Assembly (NCBI GenBank): GCA_025353195.1
Contig: JANXRC010000238.1
Coordinates: forward strand, 1 to 34,343
Reading direction: 5' to 3'
Source: Rhodocyclaceae bacterium
Lineage (GTDB): Bacteria; Pseudomonadota; Gammaproteobacteria; Burkholderiales; Rhodocyclaceae
DNA length: 34,343 nt
Positions 8,877-17,686 of the stretch are shown one piece after another (the first letter of the stretch is position 1; each line of letters begins with the position of its first letter). Both the position numbers and the translations under genes were made by a program. Under the pieces are notes generated by a model. The model ran no database searches. It saw only the letters and a list, made by a program, of their open reading frames with translations, and was not told where the DNA came from.

Positions 8877-10676
8877 ATGTCCGATACCGATATGATCGAC
8901 GCCGTTCTTGACCGCCACCACCGCGACGGCACGCGCCTGATGCAGATTTTGCGCGAAACTCAGGAGCAGTTCGGCTGGCTCTCTTCGGCAACACTGACCC
9001 GCATCGCCGAAGCCGTCGCCTGGCCACGCGCATGGGTGGAAGGAACGGCCGACTTCTACAGCTTCTTTCACACCCGGCCGATGGGTCGCTATCGGGTTTT
9101 GTGGAGCGACAACATTACAGACCGCATGCTGGGCAATAGCGATCTGATGCAAGCCATGTGCAAGAAGCTCTGGCTGGAGCCAGGGCGCGTTTCGGAAGAT
9201 GGTCTGGTCAGCGTCGACACGACGTCCTGCACCGGCATGTGCGACCAGGGCCCGGCCGTGCTGGTGAACTATCGGGCCATCACGCGCATGACGCCGGCTC
9301 GCGTCGGAGAGATGGTCGGCCTGATTCGCAGCGAAACGCCGGTTGCCGAATGGCCCGCCGAATGGTTTGCGATCGACGACAATATCCGCCGCAAGGACAT
9401 GCTTCTCGCTCACGACCTCGCCCCGGGACAGGCCCTGTCCGCCGCGCTCGAACGCGGCCCGCAAAAGATGCTGGCCGAGATCAAGGCCGCCAAACTGCGC
9501 GGCCGCGGCGGTGCCGGCTTCGCCACCGGCCTCAAATGGGAAGCCTGCCGCAACGCCGCGGGACATGGTGCGGGCGCCACGCACTATGTCGTCTGCAACG
9601 CCGATGAAGGCGAGCCGGGAACATTCAAGGATCGAGTGCTGCTGACTTCATATGCCGATCTGGTGTTCGAGGGCATGAGCATCGCCGGCCTGGTGGTGGG
9701 CGCCCGAAAGGGTCTGCTCTACCTCCGAGGCGAGTACCGCTACCTGCTCGAACCCCTGATGTCGGCGCTGGCGACACGGCGTACCGCGAAACTGTTGGGC
9801 AAGAATATTCTCGGCACGGCTTTTGAATTCGATATCGAGATTCATCTCGGCGCCGGCGCCTATATCTGCGGTGAAGAGTCCGCCCTGATCGAATCACTGG
9901 AGGGCAAGCCGGGACGGCCTCGCATTCGGCCGCCTTTCCCCGTCACCCACGGCTACCTCGACCAGCCGACGACGGTGAACAACGTCGAGACGCTCGCCGC
10001 GTCCTGCCTGATCGCTGCCCACGGCAGCGAATCGTATGTGCAGCATGGGACCGAGAAATCAACCGGCAGCAAGATACTTTCCGTCAGCGGCGACTGCGAG
10101 CGGCCGGGCATCTACGAATATCCCTATGGTGTCACCGTGCGCCAGGTGCTGGAGGACTGTGGCGCCTCGGATTGCCAGGCCGTGCAGATTTCAGGTCCAT
10201 CGGGCCTGTGCGCTGCCGAAGCGGAGTTCGACCGCAAGATCGCCTTCGAGGATATTCCGACCGCAGGCGCCTTCATGGTCTTTGATGAAACCCGCGACAT
10301 GTTCGAAGTGGCACGCAACTTCGCCCACTTCTTCGCCCACGAATCCTGCGGCTTCTGCACCCCCTGCCGGGTCGGCACGACGCTGGTCAGGAACCTCATG
10401 GACAAGATCGCGCGCCAGCATGGCTCGCCCTACGACATCGACGAACTGTTCAAGCTGCATCGCCTGATGCAGGGCGCCAGCCATTGCGGGCTGGGTAACA
10501 GCGCCTGCAATCCGGTATTCGACACTCTCAACAAATTTCGCCCGGCTTACGAACACCGGCTCATGTCACTCGACTACGAGCCGGCCTTCGATCTCGACGC
10601 GGCATTGTCCCAGGCCAGACAGATGACCGGGCGCGATGACGCCGGCGCGCATTTGCAGAATGAGGCCGAAACATGA
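8877..10676 (+). CDS. hoxF: NAD-reducing hydrogenase diaphorase subunit HoxF (with fused HoxE/NuoE-like N-terminus)
   Basis: N-terminal thioredoxin-like 2Fe2S domain (TTSCTGMCDQGP); FMN/NAD region AKLRGRGGAGFATGLKWEAC, VVCNADEGEPGTFKDR, GAGAYICGEESALIESLEGKPGRPR; FeS motif ESCGFCTPCRVGT. Confidence 0.97.
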   Translation: MSDTDMIDAVLDRHHRDGTRLMQILRETQEQFGWLSSATLTRIAEAVAWPRAWVEGTADFYSFFHTRPMGRYRVLWSDNITDRMLGNSDLMQAMCKKLWLEPGRVSEDGLVSVDTTSCTGMCDQGPAVLVNYRAITRMTPARVGEMVGLIRSETPVAEWPAEWFAIDDNIRRKDMLLAHDLAPGQALSAALERGPQKMLAEIKAAKLRGRGGAGFATGLKWEACRNAAGHGAGATHYVVCNADEGEPGTFKDRVLLTSYADLVFEGMSIAGLVVGARKGLLYLRGEYRYLLEPLMSALATRRTAKLLGKNILGTAFEFDIEIHLGAGAYICGEESALIESLEGKPGRPRIRPPFPVTHGYLDQPTTVNNVETLAASCLIAAHGSESYVQHGTEKSTGSKILSVSGDCERPGIYEYPYGVTVRQVLEDCGASDCQAVQISGPSGLCAAEAEFDRKIAFEDIPTAGAFMVFDETRDMFEVARNFAHFFAHESCGFCTPCRVGTTLVRNLMDKIARQHGSPYDIDELFKLHRLMQGASHCGLGNSACNPVFDTLNKFRPAYEHRLMSLDYEPAFDLDAALSQARQMTGRDDAGAHLQNEAET

Positions 10677-11386
10677 ACACGACCAGTACTTTCAATCTGG
10701 ACAGCGAAGACATTCCCTTCACGCCGGGGCAAACCATCATGCAGGCGGCGACCGCGCATGGCACCTACATTCCCCATCTTTGCTGGCATCCGGATTTCAG
10801 CGCACACGGATCATGCAAGCTATGTACGGTCAAGGTCAACGGCCGTTTCGGTTCCTCCTGCACCATCGAGGCGCAGCCCGGCATGGAGGTCGAAAACCGC
10901 ACTACCGAACTCGACGACAAGCGCCGCACGCTGGTGCAGATGCTGTTCGTCGAAGGCAACCACTTCTGTCCCTCGTGCGAGAAAAGCGGCAACTGCGCCT
11001 TGCAGGCGACGGCCTACGAACTGAACATGATGTCGCCGCACTTCGACATGTTCTATCCCGATCGTCCGGTGGATGCCTCGCATCCCGATATCCTGCTCGA
11101 TTTCAACCGCTGCATCATGTGCGCGCTGTGCGTAGCGGCATCGCGCGACGTCGACGGCAAGAACATCTTTTCCATGGGCGGACGCGGCCTGCTCGGCCGG
11201 CGGGTGCACATCAGTAGCGAGAGCGGAAAACTCGGCGACACCGATTTTGCCGTTACCGACCGCGCCGCCAGCATCTGCCCGGTGGGCGTGATCGTGCCCA
11301 AACGCAAGGGTTTCGCCGTGCCCATCGGTCAGCGCACCTACGACCTGGCGCCGATCAGCAAGCAGGTCAAGGAAACAATGCCATGA
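10673..11386 (+). CDS. hoxU: NAD-reducing hydrogenase subunit HoxU
   Basis: 2Fe2S plus NuoG-like Cys motifs (HGSCKLCTVKVNGR, HFCPSCEKSGNCALQ, FNRCIMCALCVAASRDVDGK); ATGA overlap with hoxF. Confidence 0.96.
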   Translation: MNTTSTFNLDSEDIPFTPGQTIMQAATAHGTYIPHLCWHPDFSAHGSCKLCTVKVNGRFGSSCTIEAQPGMEVENRTTELDDKRRTLVQMLFVEGNHFCPSCEKSGNCALQATAYELNMMSPHFDMFYPDRPVDASHPDILLDFNRCIMCALCVAASRDVDGKNIFSMGGRGLLGRRVHISSESGKLGDTDFAVTDRAASICPVGVIVPKRKGFAVPIGQRTYDLAPISKQVKETMP

Positions 11387-11940
11387 ATGCCTCCATGTCC
11401 GCGCCCAGGAAGCTGCGTGTCGCCACCACCAGCCTCGCCGGCTGCTTCGGCTGCCACATGTCCTTCCTCGATATCGACGAGCGAATTCTCAAATTGCTTG
11501 ATCTGATCGAATTCGACCGTTCGCCGCTGACCGACATCAAGTACTGCGGCCCCTGCGATCTGGGTCTCATCGAAGGCGGGCTGTGCAATGCAGAAAACGT
11601 GCACGTGCTGCGCGAATTCCGCAAGAACTGCAAGATCCTGGTGGCCGTTGGCGCCTGCGCGATCAATGGCGGACTGCCGGCGCAACGCAATCACCTCGAT
11701 CTGCGCGATGTGCTCGAAGAGGTCTATCAAACCGAGCCGGGCTTGTCCCACGGCGGCGTGCCCAACGATCCGGAACTGCCCCTGCCGCTGAACAAGGTGC
11801 ACCCGATCCATGAGGTGGTGAAAGTCGACTACTTCCTGCCCGGTTGCCCGCCTCCGGCCGACGCGATCTGGAAGTTCCTGACCGACTTGCTGGCCGGTCG
11901 CACGCCGACTCTGGGCCACGGCCTGCTTCATTACGACTGA
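11383..11940 (+). CDS. hoxY: [NiFe]-hydrogenase small subunit HoxY
   Basis: TTSLAGCFGCHMSFLDIDERI, CGPCDLGLIEGGLCNAEN, VGACAINGGLPAQRN, PGCPPPADAIW. Confidence 0.96.
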   Translation: MNASMSAPRKLRVATTSLAGCFGCHMSFLDIDERILKLLDLIEFDRSPLTDIKYCGPCDLGLIEGGLCNAENVHVLREFRKNCKILVAVGACAINGGLPAQRNHLDLRDVLEEVYQTEPGLSHGGVPNDPELPLPLNKVHPIHEVVKVDYFLPGCPPPADAIWKFLTDLLAGRTPTLGHGLLHYD

Positions 11941-11947
11941 GACTGCC

Positions 11948-13438
11948 ATGAGCTTCGAACTCGAAACCGCCGCCACCTCCGAAAAGCTCCGCCGTGTCGC
12001 CATCGATCCGGTCTCGCGGGTCGAGGGCCACGGCAAGGTCACGATTCTCCTCGATGAAGACAACAAGGTGCATCAGGTGCGCCTGCACATCGTCGAGTTC
12101 CGCGGCTTCGAGAAGTTCATTCAGGGCCGTCCCTACTGGGAAGTTCCGGTGATGGTGCAGCGCCTGTGCGGCATCTGTCCGGTCTCGCACCACCTCGCCT
12201 CGTCGAAGGCCATGGACATGATGCTCGGCGTGAAGCAACTCACGCCAACGGCGGAGAAGATTCGCCGCCTGATGCACTACGGACAGATACTGCAATCGCA
12301 TGCCCTGCACTTCTTCCATCTCTCCTCGCCCGACCTGCTGTTCGGCTTCGGCTCAGACGTCGCCGCACGCAACATCGTGGGAATCGTCGCCGCACATCCG
12401 GAAATCGCCAGGAAGGGTGTCCTCCTCAGAAAATACGGCCAGGAAGTGATTCGCATGACCGCGGGCAAACGGGTGCATGGCACCGGGTCGATTCCCGGTG
12501 GCGTGAATAAGTCCCTCGCGCCGGACGAACGCGCCGAACTGATCAAGGACATCTACCAGATGGTGGCCTGGAGTCGCGATGCGGTAGGCATGATCCGCCA
12601 GTTGTTCGAGCAGAACCTCGTCGAGTACAACGCGTTCGGACGCTTTCCTTCCGCCGGCATGTCTCTGGTGCGTGCCGACGGCGCGATGGATCTCTACCAC
12701 GGCGGTCTGCGCGCACGCGACGCGGACGGCCACAGGCTGTTCGACCATTTCAACTATGAGCGCTACTGGGAGGTCATCGGCGAAGACGTAAAGCCGTGGT
12801 CCTACATGAAGTTCCCCTTCTTCAAGTCATTGGGACCGGACGACGGCTCCTATCGGGTCGGCCCGTTGACCCGCGTCACGCAGTGCGACAGCATTCCGAC
12901 CCCGCTGGCTGACAAGGAGCGCGAGGAATTCGTGGCCTTCGACGGCGGCAGCGTGGCCGGCGCGACGCTGGGCTACCACTGGGCGCGCATGATCGAAATG
13001 CTGCATGCGGCGGAGAACATCAAGGATCTGCTCCACGACGACGACATCATCGGCGACGATCTGATCGCCACCGGCGAGCGTCAGGGACGCGGCGTCGGCG
13101 TCATCGAAGCGCCACGCGGCACGCTGATTCACCACTACCGTGTCGATGAAAACGATCTGGTGATCCGCGCCAACCTGATCGTATCGACCACGCACAATAA
13201 TCAGGCGATGAACACGGCCGTGCGCGAGGTGGCAAAAAGATACCTCAACGGGCGCGAAATCACCGAAGGCCTGCTCAACCACATCGAAGTCGCGATCCGC
13301 GCCTTCGACCCCTGCCTCTCCTGCGCCACGCATGCGCTGGGCCAGATGCCGCTGGAAGTGGCAATAGTCGGCGCTGACGGTACGGTGATCGACGAGGCCA
13401 CGCGCGACCATCGCGGCCTGACCCGCGAAATTCCTTGA
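11948..13438 (+). CDS. hoxH: [NiFe]-hydrogenase large subunit HoxH
   Basis: L1/L2 motifs (RVEGHGKVTI, RLCGICPVSHHLASSKAMD) and C-terminal Ni ligand motif DPCLSCATH followed by a 28-residue tail, consistent with an unprocessed precursor. Confidence 0.97.
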   Translation: MSFELETAATSEKLRRVAIDPVSRVEGHGKVTILLDEDNKVHQVRLHIVEFRGFEKFIQGRPYWEVPVMVQRLCGICPVSHHLASSKAMDMMLGVKQLTPTAEKIRRLMHYGQILQSHALHFFHLSSPDLLFGFGSDVAARNIVGIVAAHPEIARKGVLLRKYGQEVIRMTAGKRVHGTGSIPGGVNKSLAPDERAELIKDIYQMVAWSRDAVGMIRQLFEQNLVEYNAFGRFPSAGMSLVRADGAMDLYHGGLRARDADGHRLFDHFNYERYWEVIGEDVKPWSYMKFPFFKSLGPDDGSYRVGPLTRVTQCDSIPTPLADKEREEFVAFDGGSVAGATLGYHWARMIEMLHAAENIKDLLHDDDIIGDDLIATGERQGRGVGVIEAPRGTLIHHYRVDENDLVIRANLIVSTTHNNQAMNTAVREVAKRYLNGREITEGLLNHIEVAIRAFDPCLSCATHALGQMPLEVAIVGADGTVIDEATRDHRGLTREIP

Positions 13439-13896
13439 CCGCGCCGACGCTGATCTTCGGCTGGGGCAATCCCAGCCGCGGCGATGATGCGCTGGGGCCG
13501 TTGTTCGTCGAGCACTTCGCAGCGCTTGCGGCACGTCATCCCGAATGGGGTGCGGTCGAATGCCTGACCGATTTTCAGTTGCAGGTGGAACATGCGCTGG
13601 ACCTGCAAGGTCGCCGCCGCGTGCTGTTCGTCGATGCCAGCCTCAACGCGCCGGTGCCCTGCTCGCTCGCGTGCATCGAAGCCGCACGCGACGCCAGCTT
13701 CACCACGCATGCCATGAGTCCGCAGGCCGTGTTGCAGGTCTATGCCGACATCCAAGACGACGCACCGCCGCCCTGCTGGCTGCTGGCGCTACGCGGCGAG
13801 CGCTTTGAACTGGGCGATGAAATCAGCCGCAGCGCACGCAGCAATCTCGCCGCGGCACTGGCACAGGCAGCGCACTGGATCGAAGATTCTTCATGA
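13435..13896 (+). CDS. hoxW: Hydrogenase maturation protease HoxW
   Basis: LIFGWGNPSRGDDALGPLFVEHF (HyaD/HycI-type GxGNxxxxDDG-like motif); TTG start overlaps the hoxH TGA stop. Confidence 0.9.
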   Translation: MTAPTLIFGWGNPSRGDDALGPLFVEHFAALAARHPEWGAVECLTDFQLQVEHALDLQGRRRVLFVDASLNAPVPCSLACIEAARDASFTTHAMSPQAVLQVYADIQDDAPPPCWLLALRGERFELGDEISRSARSNLAAALAQAAHWIEDSS

Positions 13897-14022
13897 TTGG
13901 CGACGGCAGTAAGCACCAGCCGTATCCGGAAGACAGTCCTTGAACACAGACATTGCTCTGCGACCCTGAGCAGTGCCGCGTGGGGGCGGTGCCAAAGCAA
14001 CGAGGAAGGACGCCCCGACGCA

Positions 14023-15483
14023 CTACCAGCCAAATTGCGCTGGAGGGTAGGCCGCAGCGTCTTCATCGATGACCCCCGCGCCACTTCTGACCGTCGGAAC
14101 GCGCACCACGTACACGCTGCAATGTGCACCGGCCGTTACGCTCGACGCGACCGAACGCCACCATGCAAGCGTGTGCTCTTTCGGGCCGGGAGCGCCGAGC
14201 ACGATGATATTGACATTGTTGCGTCGCGCGAATTCCAACAGCGTATCAGCAGGATTCGCCGATTCGATCACATGCAGCGACAGGCGCTGCGCCGGAAGTC
14301 CGAGCGGCTCGACCCAGTGCCGCAGCCGCACCAGATGTTCAAGGTGCAATCCGGACGCGGTCGCGGTTCCGCCCGAGCCCTCGACCAAAGGCGCCGCCCG
14401 GATCACCGATACACAGATGAGGCGGAACTCGCCGGAAAGCGAGAGGATGCGGGATGTTGCACGTTGCAGCGCCGGGTGGCGCTGATCGTTTGGATGCGAG
14501 GTGTCCACCGCCACCATGACCATCGGCGCCTCGGTCGCCGGCACGAGCGGCCGTCGGCGGGTAATCGGCAGGTGATCGTGCGAGTTCCACCAGCGTCTGA
14601 CCTGCTCGAAGAGTGAGGCGCTCTCCAGCTTGGTCGCCCGCTCGGTCAGCACCACCTGCTCCGGATTCCTCAGGTCGAAGGCGACGTACGCCGCCGACTG
14701 GTAGCGATCATCCGCTCGGGTCTCGAGGCAGCGCAGGATGATTTCCTGCAGCCACGGCGCCATGCCCTTGGCGATCGACCGCGGTGGCACCGGGTCGCGC
14801 CAAAGGCGGTCGCGCATTCCCTTCATGGTCTCCGGCATGCCGAAGGGCATTTCGCCGGTTGCCATTTCGTAGAGCACGACACCCAGCGAGAAAATGTCGC
14901 TGCGTGAATCCGAGCGGTCATCGAGCACCTGCTCGGGAGAAATGTAAGGCGCGGAGCCGGCGGCAAATCGTTCTTCCTCGGCTAGGAGATCGGGATAATG
15001 CGCATGATGCGCGAGTCCGAAGTCGATAAGCACCGCGGTGCCGTCGCGTTTCAATATGACGTTTTCCGGCTTCAGATCGAGGTGGATGGTGTGCTGCAGA
15101 TGCACGCTGTGCAGTGCGTCGGCGATCGCCGCGCCAACGCGTGCAACCTCCACCGCCGGCAGTCGGCCGCCGTCCAGCCAATACTCCAAGCTCTCGCCTT
15201 CGACCCATTCGGTGACCAGATAAGGCGTCCTCGCCAGATCTCCAACGGCAACGAAGCGCGGTACATGCGGCCCCGACAATGCCGGCAGGATCATCGCCTC
15301 CGTCTCAAAGCTCAGCAAGCTCTCGCTGGATTCTCCTTGTCCGACACGCGGCACCTTCATGATAAGAGCATATTCGGCGTCAGGCGATGCGACACCAATA
15401 ATCACCCCTTGTGCGCCGGAATGAATTCGTTCACCGATGACGAACCCATCGAGTTCCGTTCCGGGAGTCAGCTTCTCAAGCAT
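14023..15483 (-). CDS. Serine/threonine protein kinase fused to a C-terminal universal stress protein (USP) domain
   Basis: Kinase motifs HLDLKPENVIL, IDFGLAHHAHYPDLLAEEERFAAGSAPYISPEQ, SDIFSLGVVLYEMATGEMPF; C-terminus VMVAVDTSHPND...NIIVLGAPGP...VTAGAHCSVYVVR is USP-like. Confidence 0.92.
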   Translation of the reverse strand: MLEKLTPGTELDGFVIGERIHSGAQGVIIGVASPDAEYALIMKVPRVGQGESSESLLSFETEAMILPALSGPHVPRFVAVGDLARTPYLVTEWVEGESLEYWLDGGRLPAVEVARVGAAIADALHSVHLQHTIHLDLKPENVILKRDGTAVLIDFGLAHHAHYPDLLAEEERFAAGSAPYISPEQVLDDRSDSRSDIFSLGVVLYEMATGEMPFGMPETMKGMRDRLWRDPVPPRSIAKGMAPWLQEIILRCLETRADDRYQSAAYVAFDLRNPEQVVLTERATKLESASLFEQVRRWWNSHDHLPITRRRPLVPATEAPMVMVAVDTSHPNDQRHPALQRATSRILSLSGEFRLICVSVIRAAPLVEGSGGTATASGLHLEHLVRLRHWVEPLGLPAQRLSLHVIESANPADTLLEFARRNNVNIIVLGAPGPKEHTLAWWRSVASSVTAGAHCSVYVVRVPTVRSGAGVIDEDAAAYPPAQFGW

Positions 15484-15521
15484 CTCGGATCAGTCGGCGG
15501 CTGCGCAGAAGGGCATGAGTC

Positions 15522-16262
15522 CTAGATACCCTTTTGGACACGGTAGGCGAGCATCTCGGACAGTCCGGCCTCGCGAATATTGAGCGCGGCAGCGTGGTGA
15601 TTGTACGGAATTCGATAAAAAGTAATCTGCTCGCGGGTCGTGTCGAACATTGCATATGCAGCGGCGGGATTGCCGTCGCGCGGCTGGCCCACCGAGCCCA
15701 CCAGTGCCAGCCATCGACGGTGGCTGCCCACTGGAATCGCCGTCCCCGGCACCGGCTTGAAGGCACCGATCTTGTCCATCCCGGTTTGGAAGTAGAGCAT
15801 TTGATCGTGCACGTGTCCGGAAAACGTATACACCCTTTCCGCAGCTTCGATGCTTTCAGACGCGGCGGTCTTGCTGTCGATGTAGTCCCAGCGTTCGGGA
15901 AATGAGGCCGAGGCATGCACGAAACATAGCTTGTCCTCGCGGACGCACAGCGGCAATCCGGCGAGAAATACTTTTGCTTCTCCGTCGAGCATTTTCCGCG
16001 CCCAATTGATTGCCTCTTGCGCAGACTCATTCATGTAGCCGGCGCGTCTATCGATAGCCTCGTCGTGATTACCCTTGACCACTACCGCACCCGCTGCCGC
16101 GTAGCGAGAGACAACATCGACCACGGCTTGAACGTCCGAGCCGTAACCGACCAAATCGCCGAGGAAGGCGTAGCGCACTGCGCCGTTGTCATGCGCATGC
16201 CTGAGGCAGGTGTCAAGCGCCTGCAGGTTGGCGTGAATGTCGGAAAGCAGCGCGATGATCAT
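15522..16262 (-). CDS. Calcineurin-like metallophosphoesterase
   Basis: MIIALLSDIHANLQALD, FLGDLVGYG, VKGNHDEA, FVHAS, FSGHVHDQ: metallophosphoesterase motifs I-V; ATG at 16262 chosen within ORF 15522..16352. Confidence 0.92.
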   Translation of the reverse strand: MIIALLSDIHANLQALDTCLRHAHDNGAVRYAFLGDLVGYGSDVQAVVDVVSRYAAAGAVVVKGNHDEAIDRRAGYMNESAQEAINWARKMLDGEAKVFLAGLPLCVREDKLCFVHASASFPERWDYIDSKTAASESIEAAERVYTFSGHVHDQMLYFQTGMDKIGAFKPVPGTAIPVGSHRRWLALVGSVGQPRDGNPAAAYAMFDTTREQITFYRIPYNHHAAALNIREAGLSEMLAYRVQKGI

Positions 16263-16381
16263 TGAGCTTGGATACGTAGTCGAAACCGTTGCGACAATGC
16301 AGCAGGATGGGGTCTCCGAGTCAGATGCAGCACTCAGCGCCGTGGTGACCATCCGGTCAAGCGTCGCGTATGTACTCCACT

Positions 16382-17056
16382 TTAAGACTTCTCCTCTTCG
16401 ACGAGACGATACCCCAGACCGCGGACCAAGACAATCCGCAGACCGCTGTTCTCCAGTCGCCGACGCAAGCCATCCACTTCATTGTCAACTGCATTGTGGC
16501 CAACGTCGTTCATCCATTCGGATAAGCGCTTCGCGAACTCCTGGTTGCCAATCGACCTTGCCGCAAGCTGAATCAGCAGCCCCAGCAACGATCGCTCATG
16601 CGGTCGCAATTCAAGCGCGTCCTTGCGAAGCGAAATATCACCACTCGCCGGATCGAAGGTCAAAGGACCGAACTCCAGCGGCAACGACGTCGTGGCGAAG
16701 GGTTGTTGCGTGAGCTTGCCGATACTTGCTTCGAACTCCTTGAGTCCGAACGGCTTTGGCAGATACTCGTCGACCGTCAGGCCCATGCGAAGGACGCGAT
16801 CATAGGCATCGTCAAGGCCACTGATGAGAAGCACCGGAAGGTGCGGATTTTGCGCGCGAAACGACTTCAAGACTTCCGTGCCGGCCACCTTCAACAATCC
16901 AAAATCGAGAACGAGCAGATCAATGCCGTCAGCATTGATTGCCCGGATCGCCGTCTCCCCGTCTGCGGCCAACGCCACCGAATGGCCACGTTTGCGCAGG
17001 AAATATGCAAGGCCATCGGAAAGTATTGAATCGTCTTCGGCGATCAGAATGTGCAA
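16382..17056 (-). CDS. OmpR/PhoB-type response regulator
   Basis: Receiver MHILIAEDDSILSDGLAYFL...LLVLDFGLL...EYLPKPFG; winged-helix end VDGLRRRLENSGLRIVLVRGLGYRLV; TTG start. Confidence 0.9.
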   Translation of the reverse strand: MHILIAEDDSILSDGLAYFLRKRGHSVALAADGETAIRAINADGIDLLVLDFGLLKVAGTEVLKSFRAQNPHLPVLLISGLDDAYDRVLRMGLTVDEYLPKPFGLKEFEASIGKLTQQPFATTSLPLEFGPLTFDPASGDISLRKDALELRPHERSLLGLLIQLAARSIGNQEFAKRLSEWMNDVGHNAVDNEVDGLRRRLENSGLRIVLVRGLGYRLVEEEKS

Positions 17057-17140
17057 TTTGGCAACTCCACATGAATAGCGCTACTTTCATTCAAGCGAGT
17101 TCCTCGATTCCTCCCTTTTCGCAACCCCCGGTGATTGGCT

Positions 17141-17617
17141 TCATCCTATAAGCTCCTGCGCCCGCAGCTTGAGTACTGCAGCAATTTCTTCGCCGCTACC
17201 CTTTGCGATAGCCTTGACATAGGCATCCATCAGACCGTTCAGTTCCTCACAGGTGAAGCATCTTTCCAGCTTCAAGGTAAACATGAATGCGCGCATTCCG
17301 AGGGCATCGACCACGGTGTCGTTCATGAATTTCTGCGCTGCCCTGAAACGATCGGCGACTGGGGGAGCTGCGACTGTTGCCGCAGCGACCGATGCAGGGG
17401 CCGCGGATCCGGTCTCGATGAGTCCTTCCGCCTGCAAGCTATCGAGAAAATCGGGCGGCACCCCCATCTTGGCCGCTATCTCCTGCAACTTTCCCGCGGT
17501 CAGGGTGCCATCCATCATGATCAATATGGTGCGCAGTCGTTGCGGCAGTCTTTTTGATCGTGCCTCGACTTCCGCCACACCCTTAGCGGTCTTGATGACA
17601 ATGTCGTTACTATTCAT
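17141..17617 (-). CDS. Hypothetical protein (158 aa)
   Basis: Complete ORF with a G-rich putative RBS; no motif assigned. Confidence 0.65.
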   Translation of the reverse strand: MNSNDIVIKTAKGVAEVEARSKRLPQRLRTILIMMDGTLTAGKLQEIAAKMGVPPDFLDSLQAEGLIETGSAAPASVAAATVAAPPVADRFRAAQKFMNDTVVDALGMRAFMFTLKLERCFTCEELNGLMDAYVKAIAKGSGEEIAAVLKLRAQELIG

Positions 17618-17624
17618 GAGACCC

Positions 17625-17655
17625 CCAAAAAAGAGGAAGCCAGCACTTGGCTGGC
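17625..17655 (-). terminator. Candidate rho-independent terminator downstream of the MHS transporter
   Basis: Minus strand GCCAGC-CAAGT-GCTGGC followed by TTCCTCTTTTTT. Confidence 0.55.
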
Positions 17656-17686
17656 ATTCCGGTTAATTTAGCGCTACCAGCCAGGA

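Noticed and set aside
8823-9584. 253-aa minus-strand ORF antisense to hoxF
   Set aside because: Fully overlaps the conserved hoxF coding region; no recognisable motif.
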